Source: Aquibacillus saliphilus
Lineage (GTDB): Bacteria > Bacillota > Bacilli > Bacillales > Amphibacillaceae
Length of the DNA: 64,000 nucleotides
Assembly (NCBI RefSeq): GCF_020404745.1
Contig: NZ_JAIZAP010000018.1
Coordinates: 36,569-100,568, forward strand
Direction of reading: 5' to 3'
The first letter of the stretch is position 1; each line of letters starts with the position of its first letter. This document shows, in pieces, positions 16,327 through 26,059 of this stretch. A model generated the notes under the pieces. The model was not told where the DNA came from. It was given only the letters and a program-made list of their open reading frames with translations, and did no database searches. The position numbers were made by a program, and so were the translations under genes.

Positions 16327-17397
16327 ATGGAAAAGAAATCCATCTATGGAATGACATTTGATCAATTAACAGCTTGGTTCACGGATAAAGGTCAGAAAAA
16401 GTTTCGTGTAGCACAGGTGTGGGATTGGTTGTATAAGAAACGAGTAACAGATTTTTCACAGATGAAGAATCTTAATAAAGAAAGTATTGAATTATTAGAA
16501 GATAACTTTTATATACAATCGTTAACCCCAGAGATAAAGCAAGAATCAAAGGATGGGACAATTAAATTTCTGTTTAAATTACAAGATGGAAATCTAATTG
16601 AGACGGTGTTAATGCGATTTAATTATGGTTTATCTGTTTGTGTTACCACACAGGTTGGTTGTAACATTGGTTGTACATTTTGTGCAAGTGGATTGTTAAC
16701 AAAAAATCGTGATCTATCTGGTGGAGAAATCGTCGAGCAGATTATGAATGTTCAACACCATTTAGACCAAGTTGGTAAAGAAGAAAGAGTAAGCCACATC
16801 GTTGTGATGGGGATTGGCGAACCATTTGATAATTATGACAACATGATGGACTTCTTCCGCGTTGTTAATGATCAACAAGGACTATCGATTGGTGCAAGAC
16901 ATATAACTGTATCGACAAGTGGTCTAGCGCATAAAATATATGATTTTGCTGACGAGGATATTCAAATTAACTTAGCTGTATCATTACACGCACCAAATAA
17001 CGAACTTCGAACTCGGATTATGAAGATTAACAAAGCATTTCCGTTAGAAAAGTTAATGCCAGCAATCGATTATTATCTAGAAAAAACCAACCGACGTATT
17101 ACATTTGAGTATATTTTGCTTCGAGATGTTAACGACCATAAGGAAGAAGCAATTGAACTTGCCAAATTACTCAGGAGTAAACGACACTTATCCTATGTGA
17201 ATTTAATTCCTTATAATCCGGTTGATGAGCATAACCAATACCAAAGAAGCACGAAACAAGCTATTTTAGAATTTTATGAAACATTGATGGATCAGGGAAT
17301 TAATTGTGGTGTCCGCGTTGAACAAGGATCTGACATCGATGCAGCATGTGGACAGCTCAGAAGTAAGCAAATTAAGAAAGAAAAAGCTCGCTCATAA
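16327..17397 (+). CDS. rlmN: 23S rRNA (adenine-2503-C2)-methyltransferase / tRNA A37 methylase RlmN
   Basis: Radical-SAM methyltransferase that adds a C2 methyl to A2503 of 23S rRNA and A37 of some tRNAs, affecting fidelity and sensitivity to peptidyl-transferase antibiotics. The 356-residue protein has the cluster motif CNIGCTFC (C112, C116, C119), GIGEPFDN and the C-terminal catalytic cysteine in DAACGQLR (C341); the [12 protein letters not shown] segment is RlmN-type. ATG 16327 follows AGAGGG; a TTG at 16309 with its own weaker site is possible. It stands alone here. Confidence 0.95.
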   Translation: MEKKSIYGMTFDQLTAWFTDKGQKKFRVAQVWDWLYKKRVTDFSQMKNLNKESIELLEDNFYIQSLTPEIKQESKDGTIKFLFKLQDGNLIETVLMRFNYGLSVCVTTQVGCNIGCTFCASGLLTKNRDLSGGEIVEQIMNVQHHLDQVGKEERVSHIVVMGIGEPFDNYDNMMDFFRVVNDQQGLSIGARHITVSTSGLAHKIYDFADEDIQINLAVSLHAPNNELRTRIMKINKAFPLEKLMPAIDYYLEKTNRRITFEYILLRDVNDHKEEAIELAKLLRSKRHLSYVNLIPYNPVDEHNQYQRSTKQAILEFYETLMDQGINCGVRVEQGSDIDAACGQLRSKQIKKEKARS

Positions 17398-17434
17398 TAA
17401 AAAGAAATTAGCAAGAGAGACTTACTTGTGAAAA

Positions 17435-17485
17435 TTCAACATACCAAAAAACTCGCGAATTCGGGAGTTTTTTTGGTATGTTGAA
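17435..17485 (+). terminator. Terminator after rlmN
   Basis: About 20-bp near-perfect stem TTCAACATACCAAAAAACTC / GAGT..GGTATGTTGAA with an internal T-run. Confidence 0.88.
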
Positions 17486-17680
17486 TTATATGTAGAGGGC
17501 GAGGAACAATTGTGGCAACCGGAGTATCTTTTATGGTTTTTGTATAAAAAATTTTTTGACGTTTATAATTTAATTTTTTTGAGTTGTTTTCAAATTAATT
17601 ATTTGACAGAACTTATTTGATTAATTTCTAAAACCTAGTGAAAATAAACACAAGGGTTTTGTCTTGTGTTTTTCTTGATA

Positions 17681-17692
17681 ATGTATATACAA
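17681..17692. promoter_or_regulatory. TreR-operator-like site upstream of cluster 1
   Basis: ATGTATATACAA matches the TreR core TTGTATATACAA of the trehalose operon at 11 of 12 positions. It lies just upstream of the predicted -35 of cluster 1. A 28-nt hairpin (AAACACAAG / CTTGTGTTT, 17645-17673) precedes it. Binding by TreR is inference. Confidence 0.35.
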
Positions 17693-17707
17693 GTTTCAAA
17701 AAAAGTG

Positions 17708-17867
17708 TTGTTCATTTTAATTGGCTATGTTAGTATAAGTTTATGCAAACGTATTCACTAATTTGTGTGATTGTGACTATAAAAGGATTCATCCTTTTAT
17801 AGTCACTTATTTAATCAATGGAATGTAAGCGTTTCTTTATTTTTTTATTGAAGTGCAAACGAATTCA
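17708..17867 (+). promoter_or_regulatory. Cluster 1 promoter region with LacI-type operators and a cre site
   Basis: A probable promoter is TTGTTC (17708-17713), 17 bp, TAGTAT (17731-17736). TGCAAACGTATTCA (17744-17757) sits at the start of transcription, and a second copy, TGCAAACGAATTCA, lies at 17854-17867, 35 bp before the ATG. TGTAAGCGTTTCTT (17824-17837) fits the CcpA cre consensus with one mismatch. Between them lies a perfect hairpin, GTGACTATAAAAGGAT / ATCCTTTTATAGTCAC (17773-17806), without a T-run. The two TGCAAACG sites are likely bound by the LacI regulator encoded at 21139. Confidence 0.6.
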
Positions 17868-17901
17868 TTGATTGAAATAAAAATAGGAATGGGGAGATTA
17901 G

Positions 17902-19203
17902 ATGAAAGGTCAAAAGTATTTTGCGAAAGTAGCTTCTGCGTTGGCTGTAACAAGTATTCTACTAGCGGGGTGTGGATCGTCTGAAGAAGAAGGCGGAACT
18001 AATGCTACATCAGAGGATGAATTAACGGTAGATATATTTCAGTTTAAGGTGGAGTTTAAGGATCAATTTGAAAGCTTAGTGGAGTTGTATGAGGAAGAAA
18101 ATCCTGGAGTGAATATAAATGTTAAGACTGTTGGCGGAGGAAATGATTATGCTGCAACATTAAAAACATCATTTTCTTCTGGTGACGAGCCTGATATTTT
18201 TAATGTAGGTGGACCCTCTGAAGTTGAGGATTATCGAGACAGTTTAGCTGATTTATCAGATACAAAGGCTGCAGAGGCTGCGTTAGAAGGTACACTTAGT
18301 GGTGTAACAGATGGTGATGAAATTTTAGGCTTGCCATTTAACCAAGAAGGGTACGGATTAATTTATAATAAACGAATATTCGAAGAAGCGGGGATTAACC
18401 CTGATGAAATCTTAACACATGAGGACCTAGTAAATGCTGTAGAAACGTTAGATAGTCAAAAAGAAGATTTAGGTATTGAAGCTGTTTTTGCACTTGGTGC
18501 TAAAGAAACATGGATTCTTGGTAACCACTTAGCTAACGCTTTCTTAGCTCCGGAGTTTAATCAAGATTTAATGGAAGCTTACAAATCAGATACAGTTACT
18601 TTTGAAAAAGGCGATGAAATGAAAAGATTCCTTGACTTGCAAAATGAATACTCAGTTCAGCCTACAGTTAGTTTAGATTATTCGCAACAAGTTGAAGAGT
18701 TATTTTCTTTAGAAAATGTAGCGATGATTCAACAAGGTAACTGGATATATAACACAGTTCATGAAATGGATCCTGAATTAGCAGAAAATAACATCGGTAT
18801 ATTACCAATTCCGGTAGAAGGCTTTGAAGGGAAAATCCCTGTTGGTGTTCCGAATAACTGGGTAGTTAACAATAATAGTAGTGATGAAGTTATTCAAGCA
18901 TCTAAAGATTTCTTAGATTGGATGTACACTTCTGATACTGGTAAAGAATTTGTATTAAACGAATTTAAATTCATTCCAGCTTATGAAGGATTTGACACAA
19001 CGAAAATTGCTGACCCTCTCTCGCAGGAAATTTATGAGTATGCTTCAGAAGGTAATACGTTAGGATGGGTATTTATGGGTACCCCATTAGCTTGGAATGA
19101 AGAAAAACTAGCAGTTAGAATGCAAAAGTATTTAAGTGGAGATCTCGCTTGGGAGGAATTGGAAACTCAAGCAATAACAGAGTGGGAAAATTCAAGACAA
19201 TAA
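17902..19203 (+). CDS. ABC transporter extracellular solute-binding lipoprotein (carbohydrate)
   Basis: The 433-residue lipoprotein has a signal peptide ending in the lipobox LLAGC (Cys25), an acidic linker, then a family-1 solute-binding fold (VDIFQFKVEFKDQFESLVEL; LYEEENPGVNINVKT; LPFNQEGYGLIYNK; WILGNHLANAF). It captures a mono- or oligosaccharide outside the cell and hands it to the two permeases downstream. No ATPase gene follows, so a shared MsmX-type ATPase is expected. It has a strong GGGGAG site, LacI/cre operators upstream and a stabilising hairpin after the gene, consistent with high expression. Confidence 0.93.
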   Translation: MKGQKYFAKVASALAVTSILLAGCGSSEEEGGTNATSEDELTVDIFQFKVEFKDQFESLVELYEEENPGVNINVKTVGGGNDYAATLKTSFSSGDEPDIFNVGGPSEVEDYRDSLADLSDTKAAEAALEGTLSGVTDGDEILGLPFNQEGYGLIYNKRIFEEAGINPDEILTHEDLVNAVETLDSQKEDLGIEAVFALGAKETWILGNHLANAFLAPEFNQDLMEAYKSDTVTFEKGDEMKRFLDLQNEYSVQPTVSLDYSQQVEELFSLENVAMIQQGNWIYNTVHEMDPELAENNIGILPIPVEGFEGKIPVGVPNNWVVNNNSSDEVIQASKDFLDWMYTSDTGKEFVLNEFKFIPAYEGFDTTKIADPLSQEIYEYASEGNTLGWVFMGTPLAWNEEKLAVRMQKYLSGDLAWEELETQAITEWENSRQ

Positions 19204-19221
19204 TTCATTACTGAAAACTAA

Positions 19222-19268
19222 TACAACTAACAAAACAAAATAAACTGATATTTGTTTTGTTAGTTGTA
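19222..19268 (+). repeat. Intercistronic hairpin between binding protein and permease
   Basis: ACAACTAACAAAACAAA pairs with TTTGTTTTGTTAGTTGT (17 bp, loop about 11 nt) and has no clean T-run. Such stems after binding-protein genes stabilise their mRNA or partly end transcription, so that binding protein exceeds permease. Confidence 0.75.
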
Positions 19269-19319
19269 ACATCTCAGAGATTCAGTGTCTATTTGTTTAT
19301 AACATCGGAGGGGATTTAC

Positions 19320-20180
19320 ATGAACAACCGGAAACTGTCTTTCTGGTTATTTCTAACACCTGTTCTTTTAGGACTTGGACTAGTAGTTGTTTTGCCATTT
19401 GTATATGGTTTGATATTTTCTTTTACTGACTGGAATGGTATTACAGCAAATAATTTTTTAGGTTTTGAAAATTATATAAATTTATTTAAAGATGCTGAAT
19501 TTAGAGCAGCCATGGGCTTCACGGTACTTTTTTCCGTTGTAGCGATCATATTACTTAACTTTTTAGGCTTAGCGTTGGCACTGTTAGTAACAAGAAAACT
19601 TAAATCAAGTAACTTCTTAAGAACCGTCTTTTTTATGCCAAACTTAATTGGTGGTCTAATCTTAGGTTTTATATGGCAATTTATTTTCATTAGTGTGTTT
19701 GATGATATCGGTCAAGCACTAGGAATTGAAGCACTAAGTGGTTGGTTATCTACAACAAACACTGGTTTTTGGGGGTTAATTATCTTAACGTGCTGGCAAA
19801 TGGCTGGTTACATCATGATTATCTACATTGCGTATTTGCAAAATATTCCTAATGAATTAATTGAAGCAGCAGAAATTGATGGGGCAAGTAGTTGGCAACG
19901 GTTCCGTCATATAACGTTTCCACTTGTTGCACCTGCTTTTACGATTAGTATGTTTCTAACACTATCGAATTCATTTAAGATTTATGACCAAAACCTTTCT
20001 TTGACAGGTGGTGGACCATATAATTCCACGCAGATGGTGGCAATGGAAATTGTGAAAACAGCTTTTAGCGAAAACGAGATGGCTTTTGCCCAAGCAAAAG
20101 GTGTTATTTTCTTCTTAATTGTTTCAATTATTGCAATTACACAAGTTTATTACAATAAAAAACGGGAGGTCGACATGTAA
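19320..20180 (+). CDS. Carbohydrate ABC transporter permease (MalF/UgpA type)
   Basis: The 286-residue membrane protein has six helices and the EAA loop ELIEAAEIDGASSWQRFRHITFPLV that docks the ATPase. The TGGGPYNSTQMVAMEI segment near the C-terminus is typical of the first permease of CUT1 systems. ATG 19320 follows GGAGGGG; the longer upstream frame runs through the hairpin and is not used. Its TAA overlaps the next ATG by one base, so the two permeases are translationally coupled. Confidence 0.94.
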   Translation: MNNRKLSFWLFLTPVLLGLGLVVVLPFVYGLIFSFTDWNGITANNFLGFENYINLFKDAEFRAAMGFTVLFSVVAIILLNFLGLALALLVTRKLKSSNFLRTVFFMPNLIGGLILGFIWQFIFISVFDDIGQALGIEALSGWLSTTNTGFWGLIILTCWQMAGYIMIIYIAYLQNIPNELIEAAEIDGASSWQRFRHITFPLVAPAFTISMFLTLSNSFKIYDQNLSLTGGGPYNSTQMVAMEIVKTAFSENEMAFAQAKGVIFFLIVSIIAITQVYYNKKREVDM

Positions 20181-20998
20181 TGAAAAAGGGCAAACGAAAT
20201 TTAATAATCATCGAAATTGTAGGCCTTTTACTCGCCTTGTTGTGGATTTCACCGTTTTATTTAATGATTGTTAATGCTTTTAAAACAAAAAGGGAAATTT
20301 TCGAAGGAGTTCTTGGTGTACCTGATGAATTCACTTCAACAAACTTTGTGCAAGCCTTTATCGATTTGGATTTTTTACAGTCACTTTTTAATTCTTTGTT
20401 GGTTACAGGAGTAAGTGTCGGGATATTAATTTTCTTTTCTTCAATGGCGGGTTATGCATTAGCGCGAAATAAAAGTAAATTAAGTGGTCTTCTCCTATTA
20501 ATGTTCGTTTCAGCGATGTTAATTCCGTTTCAATCGGTTATGATTCCACTTGTTTCATTGTTCGGACAAGTTGATATGCTTAACCAGGTAGGGTTAATTT
20601 TTATGTACTTAGGATTTGGCAGCAGCTTATCCATTTTCCTATACCATGGAGCGATGACCGGTGTCTCAGTAAGTTTGGATGAAGCAGCAATTATAGATGG
20701 TGCTAATAAGTTCCAAACATTCTGGTACATTATTCTTCCGTTATTAAAACCAATTTCGGTGACAGTTGCAATCTTAAATACGATTTGGATATGGAACGAT
20801 TACTTATTACCATCTTTAGTATTAGGAGAGGCGAATGCAACGATTCCATTAAAAATGTTTTATTTCTTTGGTCAATATACGAAGCAGTGGCATTTAGCAC
20901 TCGCTGGATTAACAATTGCAATTATTCCAGTAGTTATCGGTTATTTCTTTGCACAGAAGCAAATTATTGAAGGAGTAGCTGAAGGTGCTGTGAAGTAA
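20180..20998 (+). CDS. Carbohydrate ABC transporter permease (MalG type)
   Basis: The 272-residue second CUT1 permease has six membrane segments and the EAA loop SLDEAAIIDGANKFQTFWYIILP. It overlaps the upstream permease by one base, with GGGAGG inside that gene. With its partner it forms the transmembrane channel; no nucleotide-binding gene is present in the cluster. Confidence 0.94.
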   Translation: MKKGKRNLIIIEIVGLLLALLWISPFYLMIVNAFKTKREIFEGVLGVPDEFTSTNFVQAFIDLDFLQSLFNSLLVTGVSVGILIFFSSMAGYALARNKSKLSGLLLLMFVSAMLIPFQSVMIPLVSLFGQVDMLNQVGLIFMYLGFGSSLSIFLYHGAMTGVSVSLDEAAIIDGANKFQTFWYIILPLLKPISVTVAILNTIWIWNDYLLPSLVLGEANATIPLKMFYFFGQYTKQWHLALAGLTIAIIPVVIGYFFAQKQIIEGVAEGAVK

Positions 20999-21044
20999 TA
21001 AACTAAGTTGAAACATTGAGACGACATATTTTAAATTTCAACTA

Positions 21045-21102
21045 TATAACTTAAGCTTATCTTAAGTTATACTGTTTTTATAAACGGAATGCATTCGGTT
21101 TC
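21045..21102 (+). promoter_or_regulatory. Inverted repeats upstream of the LacI regulator gene
   Basis: TATAACTTAAG / CTTAAGTTATA (21045-21071) forms a hairpin or operator. The near-palindrome AACGGAATGCATTCGGTTT lies at 21084-21102. The latter resembles a LacI-family operator and may serve autoregulation, but differs from the TGCAAACG sites of the cluster. Confidence 0.4.
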
Positions 21103-21138
21103 ATAATTAAAGAGATTAAACTAAAGCAGGTGTACTAA

Positions 21139-22170
21139 ATGTCGATAACAATCAAAGACGTTGCAAAACAAGCAAATGTAGCTCCTTCTACTGTTTCACG
21201 AGTGATATCTGATAGCCCGAAAATTAGTGAAAGAACTAAGCGTAAAGTTAGAAAAATCATGGAAGAAATGGGTTATCACGCAAATATTAATGCTCGTGTT
21301 CTTGTTCAACAATCGACCAAAACTATTGGTATTGTAATGAAGAATTCTACTAGTGTATCGTTACATTCTTCTTTCGTCCCTGAGGTGATTGGGGGAATAA
21401 GTGCCTTATGTCGCAAACAAGATTACAGTATCAGTTTAATAACAGGTGAGTCAGAAGAAGCTGTTTTTCAAGATGCTGTGCAGAAAGTGCAAGGCAAAAG
21501 AGTCGATGGCATGATTGTATTGTATTCAAAAGAAGATGATAAAGTTGTACCATATTTAAATGATAACGGAATTCCATTTGTTGTCATTGGAAAACCTTTA
21601 GTTGGATCAAACAAGATTATGTTTGTCGATAATGATAACGTCCATGCATCCAAAGAGGCAACAGAATATCTAATACGACTAGGACATGAAAAGATTGCGT
21701 TTATTGGGAATGACTCTGAATTTGAAGTAGCTAAAGCTCGATTAGAAGGTTTTTACCAAGCAATGGGCGTAAATAATTTGGATGTTCCTGATGAGTATAT
21801 AAAAAGCATAAAGTTTAATCCCGAACATGGAAAAAATATTGTGACCGAATTAATGAGTGAAATAGAGCATCCAACGGCCATCGTGATTACTGATGATTTA
21901 AATGCGTTAATTGTCATAGAAGCTTTAAGTGCAAATAATAAAAAGGTACCTGATGATGTAAGTGTCATAAGTTTTAATAATTCTATGATTTCAAGGATAA
22001 CAAGTCCTTCATTGACATCAGTGGATGTGCAAATCTACCAACTGGGGTATGAAGCAGCTAGATGTCTTATCGAAGAAATAAAAGAACCGACAAAGTTTAA
22101 AAAGAGTATCATTATACCGACCGTTATCGAGGAAAGAGAATCATGTAAACTGTTTGAACAAAAAGAGTAG
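21139..22170 (+). CDS. LacI family transcriptional regulator
   Basis: The 343-residue repressor has an N-terminal helix-turn-helix ITIKDVAKQANVAPSTVSRVI (residues 2-23) and a hinge helix, then a periplasmic-binding-like effector domain (about 60-335) with IVITDDLNAL and VSVISFNNS. It sits inside cluster 1 between transport and catabolic genes, so it most likely senses the imported sugar or a product. Candidate binding sites are TGCAAACGTATTCA, TGCAAACGAATTCA and TGCAAACGATTTCC at 17744, 17854 and 22191. Confidence 0.93.
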   Translation: MSITIKDVAKQANVAPSTVSRVISDSPKISERTKRKVRKIMEEMGYHANINARVLVQQSTKTIGIVMKNSTSVSLHSSFVPEVIGGISALCRKQDYSISLITGESEEAVFQDAVQKVQGKRVDGMIVLYSKEDDKVVPYLNDNGIPFVVIGKPLVGSNKIMFVDNDNVHASKEATEYLIRLGHEKIAFIGNDSEFEVAKARLEGFYQAMGVNNLDVPDEYIKSIKFNPEHGKNIVTELMSEIEHPTAIVITDDLNALIVIEALSANNKKVPDDVSVISFNNSMISRITSPSLTSVDVQIYQLGYEAARCLIEEIKEPTKFKKSIIIPTVIEERESCKLFEQKE

Positions 22171-22190
22171 ACAATTTTTTTCGTAATAAG

Positions 22191-22214
22191 TGCAAACGAT
22201 TTCCTGTATTTGCA
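22191..22214 (+). promoter_or_regulatory. Operator upstream of thuA-like gene
   Basis: TGCAAACGATTTCC matches the operators at 17744 and 17854, and TGCAAA..TTTGCA forms an inverted repeat over 22191-22214. It lies 32-55 bp before the ATG and implies that the catabolic genes have their own regulated start. Confidence 0.55.
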
Positions 22215-22245
22215 TTATCTAAGATGAATATGAGGAGGAAAAATA

Positions 22246-22968
22246 ATGAACGTAGTTGTATGGAATGAAAACCGTCATGAAAAAACAAATCCTGTAGTTT
22301 CAGATATATATCCTAAAGGAATACATGGTGCAATTGCAGACTTTTTGCGGGAGGATAATATTTTTGTTGAAACCGCAACGCTTGATGAACCTGAACATGG
22401 CTTAACTGATAAAGTACTTAGTGAAACAGATGTCCTTGTATGGTGGGGGCATAAAGCACATGAGGAAGTAAAAGAAGAAGTAGTAGAAAAAGTTCATAAA
22501 AGAGTACTAGAAGGAATGGGTCTAGTAGTATTACATTCCGGTCATTTCTCTAAAATTTTCAAAAAATTAATGGGAACGACTTGTGATTTGAAATGGCGCG
22601 AAGCAGATGAAAAAGAACGTCTATGGGTTGTCGACCCAAGTCATCCTATTACTGAAGGTATTGGAGAATATATTGAATTAGAAAAAGAAGAAATGTATGG
22701 CGAACATTTCGATATTCCGACTCCTGATCAATTAATATTTGTAAGTTGGTTTGAAGGTGGGGAAGTTTTCCGTAGTGGCTCTACATACCAACGTGGAAAA
22801 GGAAAAGTATTTTATTTTCGCCCAGGACATGAAACATACCCTACTTACTATAACAAAGAAGTGCAAACAGTTATTAAAAATGGTGTCAAATGGGTTAATA
22901 ATAATAATACACCTACACCAGTTTACGGGAACGCGAAACCTATTGAAGAAATTCCTGAGAAAAAGTAA
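22246..22968 (+). CDS. ThuA-like domain protein (trehalose-utilization type)
   Basis: The 240-residue cytoplasmic protein has the class-I glutamine-amidotransferase-like fold of ThuA, with [10 protein letters not shown] at the N-terminus, [26 protein letters not shown] and [18 protein letters not shown]. In rhizobia thuA and thuB act in trehalose use through 3-keto derivatives; the exact reaction of ThuA is less certain. It stands directly before two Gfo/Idh genes (ThuB is of that family), which supports a common oxidative sugar pathway. Its ribosome binding site is GAGGAGG. Confidence 0.85.
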   Translation: MNVVVWNENRHEKTNPVVSDIYPKGIHGAIADFLREDNIFVETATLDEPEHGLTDKVLSETDVLVWWGHKAHEEVKEEVVEKVHKRVLEGMGLVVLHSGHFSKIFKKLMGTTCDLKWREADEKERLWVVDPSHPITEGIGEYIELEKEEMYGEHFDIPTPDQLIFVSWFEGGEVFRSGSTYQRGKGKVFYFRPGHETYPTYYNKEVQTVIKNGVKWVNNNNTPTPVYGNAKPIEEIPEKK

Positions 22969-23003
22969 GGCATGCAATTATTAATTTGAGGGAGAGGATT
23001 TGT

Positions 23004-24032
23004 ATGGGAAAACTGCGAGTAGCAGTAATTGGTTGCGGTAGTATTGCAAAAAACCGTCACTTATTGGAATATCACAACAATCAGACAGTAGATATTGTCG
23101 CCGTCTGCGATATTGTTGAAGAAAGAGTGCAAGAAGCAGCAAAAAAATATGATGCAAGGGCTTATATCGATTATCAACAACTATTAAAAGAAGAACAAGT
23201 AGATGCAGTTAGTGTTTGTCTTCCTAACAACCTCCATGCGCCAGTTAGTATTGCAGCGTTAATTGGAGGCAGTCATGTTCTTTGTGAAAAACCAATGGCG
23301 ACATCTAGAGAAGAAGCTGAAAACATGATTGACACTGCCAAGGCTAACAATAAAAAACTAATGATAGCCCATAATCAACGTTTTGTTCCTTCTCATGTTA
23401 AGGCGAAACAATTAATCGAAAATGGTGAAATAGGAAAAATCTATAGCTTCCGTACAACGTTTGGTCATGGTGGACCAGAAGGTTGGAGTGCTGATGGAGC
23501 TGATAGCTGGTTCTTTAAGAAGGATCAAGCATTTATAGGGGCGATGGGTGACTTAGGTGTTCATAAGGCCGATTTACTACGCCATTTATTAGGTGAAGAG
23601 TTTACTGAAGTAGTAGGGTTTATTGAAACAAATGCGAAAGAGAAAACTGATGTCGATGATAATGCTGTTTGTGTGTTAAAAACTGGAAGTGGTACGATTG
23701 GTACATTAACTGCTAGTTGGGCATATAACGCGAAAGAAGATAATTCTACGATTATTTATGGAGAAAAAGCGACGCTTCGATTAGAAGATGATCCAGACCA
23801 CTCGTTAATTGCGCAATACACAAATGGTGAAGTAGTGAAATATCAATTAGGAAAAATTCAATCAAATGATGAAGACGGCCAAACGAATACTCAAGTAATT
23901 GATAACTTTGTAAGCTGCATTTTAAACGATAAGGAACCATTAATTACTGGAGAAGAGGGCAAGAAATCTCTAGAAGTAATTTTAGCAGCAATTGAATCAA
24001 GTGAATCAAAACAAATTACAAAGGTGCTATAA
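23004..24032 (+). CDS. Gfo/Idh/MocA family oxidoreductase (first copy)
   Basis: The 342-residue dehydrogenase has an N-terminal Rossmann fold (VAVIGCGSIAKNRH, residues about 5-18), the conserved CEKPMA motif and a C-terminal alpha/beta domain with the catalytic region around GDLGVHKADLL. Such enzymes oxidise or reduce a sugar hydroxyl, often at C3, using NAD(P). ATG 23004 follows GGGAGAGG. Its stop overlaps the next start by one base, indicating coupled production of both dehydrogenases. Confidence 0.92.
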   Translation: MGKLRVAVIGCGSIAKNRHLLEYHNNQTVDIVAVCDIVEERVQEAAKKYDARAYIDYQQLLKEEQVDAVSVCLPNNLHAPVSIAALIGGSHVLCEKPMATSREEAENMIDTAKANNKKLMIAHNQRFVPSHVKAKQLIENGEIGKIYSFRTTFGHGGPEGWSADGADSWFFKKDQAFIGAMGDLGVHKADLLRHLLGEEFTEVVGFIETNAKEKTDVDDNAVCVLKTGSGTIGTLTASWAYNAKEDNSTIIYGEKATLRLEDDPDHSLIAQYTNGEVVKYQLGKIQSNDEDGQTNTQVIDNFVSCILNDKEPLITGEEGKKSLEVILAAIESSESKQITKVL

Positions 24033-25075
24033 TGAGCGAACTTAAAATGGGAATTATTGGAGTCGGAGGAATAGCTCAAAAAAGACATATACCTGTCTTT
24101 TTTGAGCTGAAAGAGCGTGTGACTTTAGTTGCTGTAAGTGATGTCAATCAAAGCAGAGCAATAGAGGTTGCAGAAAATAACAACATTCCACATGTGTTCA
24201 CAGATTACAAAGATATGTTTAAAGAAGTTGACGCTGTAACTATTTGCACGCCAAATAAGTTTCATGCTGAAATTGCAATAGCTGCATTTGAGGCTGGTGT
24301 TCATGTTTTATGCGAGAAGCCGATGGCAATCTCGGTTGAAGAATGTGAGGCGATGCTGGCAGCTTCAAAGAGAGCAAATAAAGTGTTAGCGATTGCCTAT
24401 CACTATCGTCATATGAAACAACCGAAAGCAGCAAAGCAAGCGATATTGGAAGGCGAGGTAGGCGTTCCGTTAGTAACACGGGTGCAAGGACTAAGACGTC
24501 GTAAGGTGCCTGGTTGGGGAGTTTTTACTAACAAAGAGTTACAAGGTGGAGGTAGCTTAATAGACTACGGTTGCCATCTTCTAGACTTGTCGCTGTGGTT
24601 ACTTGGTAATCCTGAGCCTAGTGAGGTCGTAGGGAGAACGTATAATCGCTTGAGCAAAGTTCCTAACCAGGTGAACGAATGGGGATCATTTAATCACAAA
24701 ACATTCGATGTTGATGACCATGTAACAAGCTATATTACTTTTGCTGACGGAGGCTCTTTATTGTTCGAATGCTCTTGGGCAGCGAATATTAAAGAAGATA
24801 AAGAACATGTAAGCATTTCTGGGGTAGACGGAGGAATCAATGTATTTCCATTAGAACTTTACCAAGCTAAAAACGGAATGTTAGCTACTACGGAGGCGCA
24901 ATCGATTATTGGTGAGGATAACCCTGGAATACCACAAGCGAATAACTTTATTGATGCTTGTCTTGGTGAAGCTGAATTGGTTGTACAACCAGAAGAGGCG
25001 TTAAAGATTACTAAAATTATTGAGGCAATTTACCAAAGTAGTCAGTCTGGACGAAAAATCGAATTTAAACAATAG
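24032..25075 (+). CDS. Gfo/Idh/MocA family oxidoreductase (second copy)
   Basis: The 347-residue paralog of the preceding gene has nucleotide motif GIIGVGGIAQKRH, CEKPMA and the GGSLIDYGCHLLDLSLWLLG active-site region. It carries an extra LRRRKVPGWGVFTNKELQ stretch seen in glycoside-acting members. Two coupled copies could work at different steps (for example oxidation of a glycoside and re-reduction of a keto sugar). The stop is 15 nt before the next start. Confidence 0.92.
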   Translation: MSELKMGIIGVGGIAQKRHIPVFFELKERVTLVAVSDVNQSRAIEVAENNNIPHVFTDYKDMFKEVDAVTICTPNKFHAEIAIAAFEAGVHVLCEKPMAISVEECEAMLAASKRANKVLAIAYHYRHMKQPKAAKQAILEGEVGVPLVTRVQGLRRRKVPGWGVFTNKELQGGGSLIDYGCHLLDLSLWLLGNPEPSEVVGRTYNRLSKVPNQVNEWGSFNHKTFDVDDHVTSYITFADGGSLLFECSWAANIKEDKEHVSISGVDGGINVFPLELYQAKNGMLATTEAQSIIGEDNPGIPQANNFIDACLGEAELVVQPEEALKITKIIEAIYQSSQSGRKIEFKQ

Positions 25076-25090
25076 GATGGAGGAGACCCG

Positions 25091-26059
25091 TTGAAACTAG
25101 GTGTTTTTACTGTTTTATTTTCAGAAAAATCATTTGAAGAAATGCTTGATCATGTCAAAGATTCCGGGTTACATGCAGTGGAAATTGGTACTGGTGGATA
25201 TCCTGGAAATGCGCATTGTGATTTAGATATTCTGTTAGAAAGTGAAGAAAAACGTCAAGAATATTTACAAAAAATAACATCACGGGGCTTAACGATTAGT
25301 GCATTTAGCTGTCATGGAAATCCAATTTCTCCTGATAAGAAGTTTGCTGAGGAATCTCATAGTACATTCGTTAAAACAGTGAAACTAGCATCGTTAATGA
25401 ATGTACCGGTAGTTAATACTTTTTCTGGAACTCCTGGAGATAGTGAGAATGCTAAATACCCGAATTGGCCAGTAACGCCATGGCCAAATGAATATGGTGA
25501 TGTCTTAAAATGGCAATGGGAAGAAAAGTTGATTCCTTATTGGAAAGAACAAGGGCAATTAGCTGCAGACCATAATGTGAAAATTGGACTTGAACTTCAT
25601 GCAGGTTTTCTAGTCCATACCCCGTACACAATGTTAAAATTAAGAGAATCCACCAATGACGCAATTGGTGCAAACTTAGATCCGAGCCACTTGTGGTGGC
25701 AGGGGATTGATCCAGTGGCTGCAATAAAAATACTTGGTAAAGAAAATGCGATTCATCATTTTCATGCTAAAGATACTTACATCGATCAAGAAAATGTCAA
25801 CATGTATGGTTTAACTGACATGCAACCTTATTCTGATGTTCAAACAAGAGCCTGGAGTTTCCGTTCTGTAGGATATGGACATAGTATTAAAGAATGGTCA
25901 AACATTGTGAGCGCACTAAGAACTTACGGATATGATTATGTTATTAGTATTGAACATGAAGATCCTATCATGTCAATCGACGAAGGATTTAGCAAAGCTG
26001 TTAAAAATTTAAAAGACGTTAATATACTAGAAACCCCAACAGATATGTGGTGGGCTTGA
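25091..26059 (+). CDS. Sugar phosphate isomerase/epimerase-like TIM barrel
   Basis: The 322-residue protein of the xylose-isomerase-like (AP endonuclease 2) family probably uses a divalent metal. Metal ligands are suggested by GLELHAGF, GANLDPSHLWWQG, HFHAKDT and ISIEHEDP. Members isomerise or epimerise keto sugars, and related proteins eliminate the aglycone from 3-keto-glycosides. TTG 25091 follows GGAGGAG. Co-transcription with ThuA and two Gfo/Idh dehydrogenases supports a keto-sugar substrate. Confidence 0.9.
   Translation: MKLGVFTVLFSEKSFEEMLDHVKDSGLHAVEIGTGGYPGNAHCDLDILLESEEKRQEYLQKITSRGLTISAFSCHGNPISPDKKFAEESHSTFVKTVKLASLMNVPVVNTFSGTPGDSENAKYPNWPVTPWPNEYGDVLKWQWEEKLIPYWKEQGQLAADHNVKIGLELHAGFLVHTPYTMLKLRESTNDAIGANLDPSHLWWQGIDPVAAIKILGKENAIHHFHAKDTYIDQENVNMYGLTDMQPYSDVQTRAWSFRSVGYGHSIKEWSNIVSALRTYGYDYVISIEHEDPIMSIDEGFSKAVKNLKDVNILETPTDMWWA

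Noticed and set aside
17773..17806. Perfect 16-bp hairpin in the cluster 1 leader as a terminator
   Set aside because: No T-run follows, so I list it only as part of the regulatory region; attenuation cannot be excluded.
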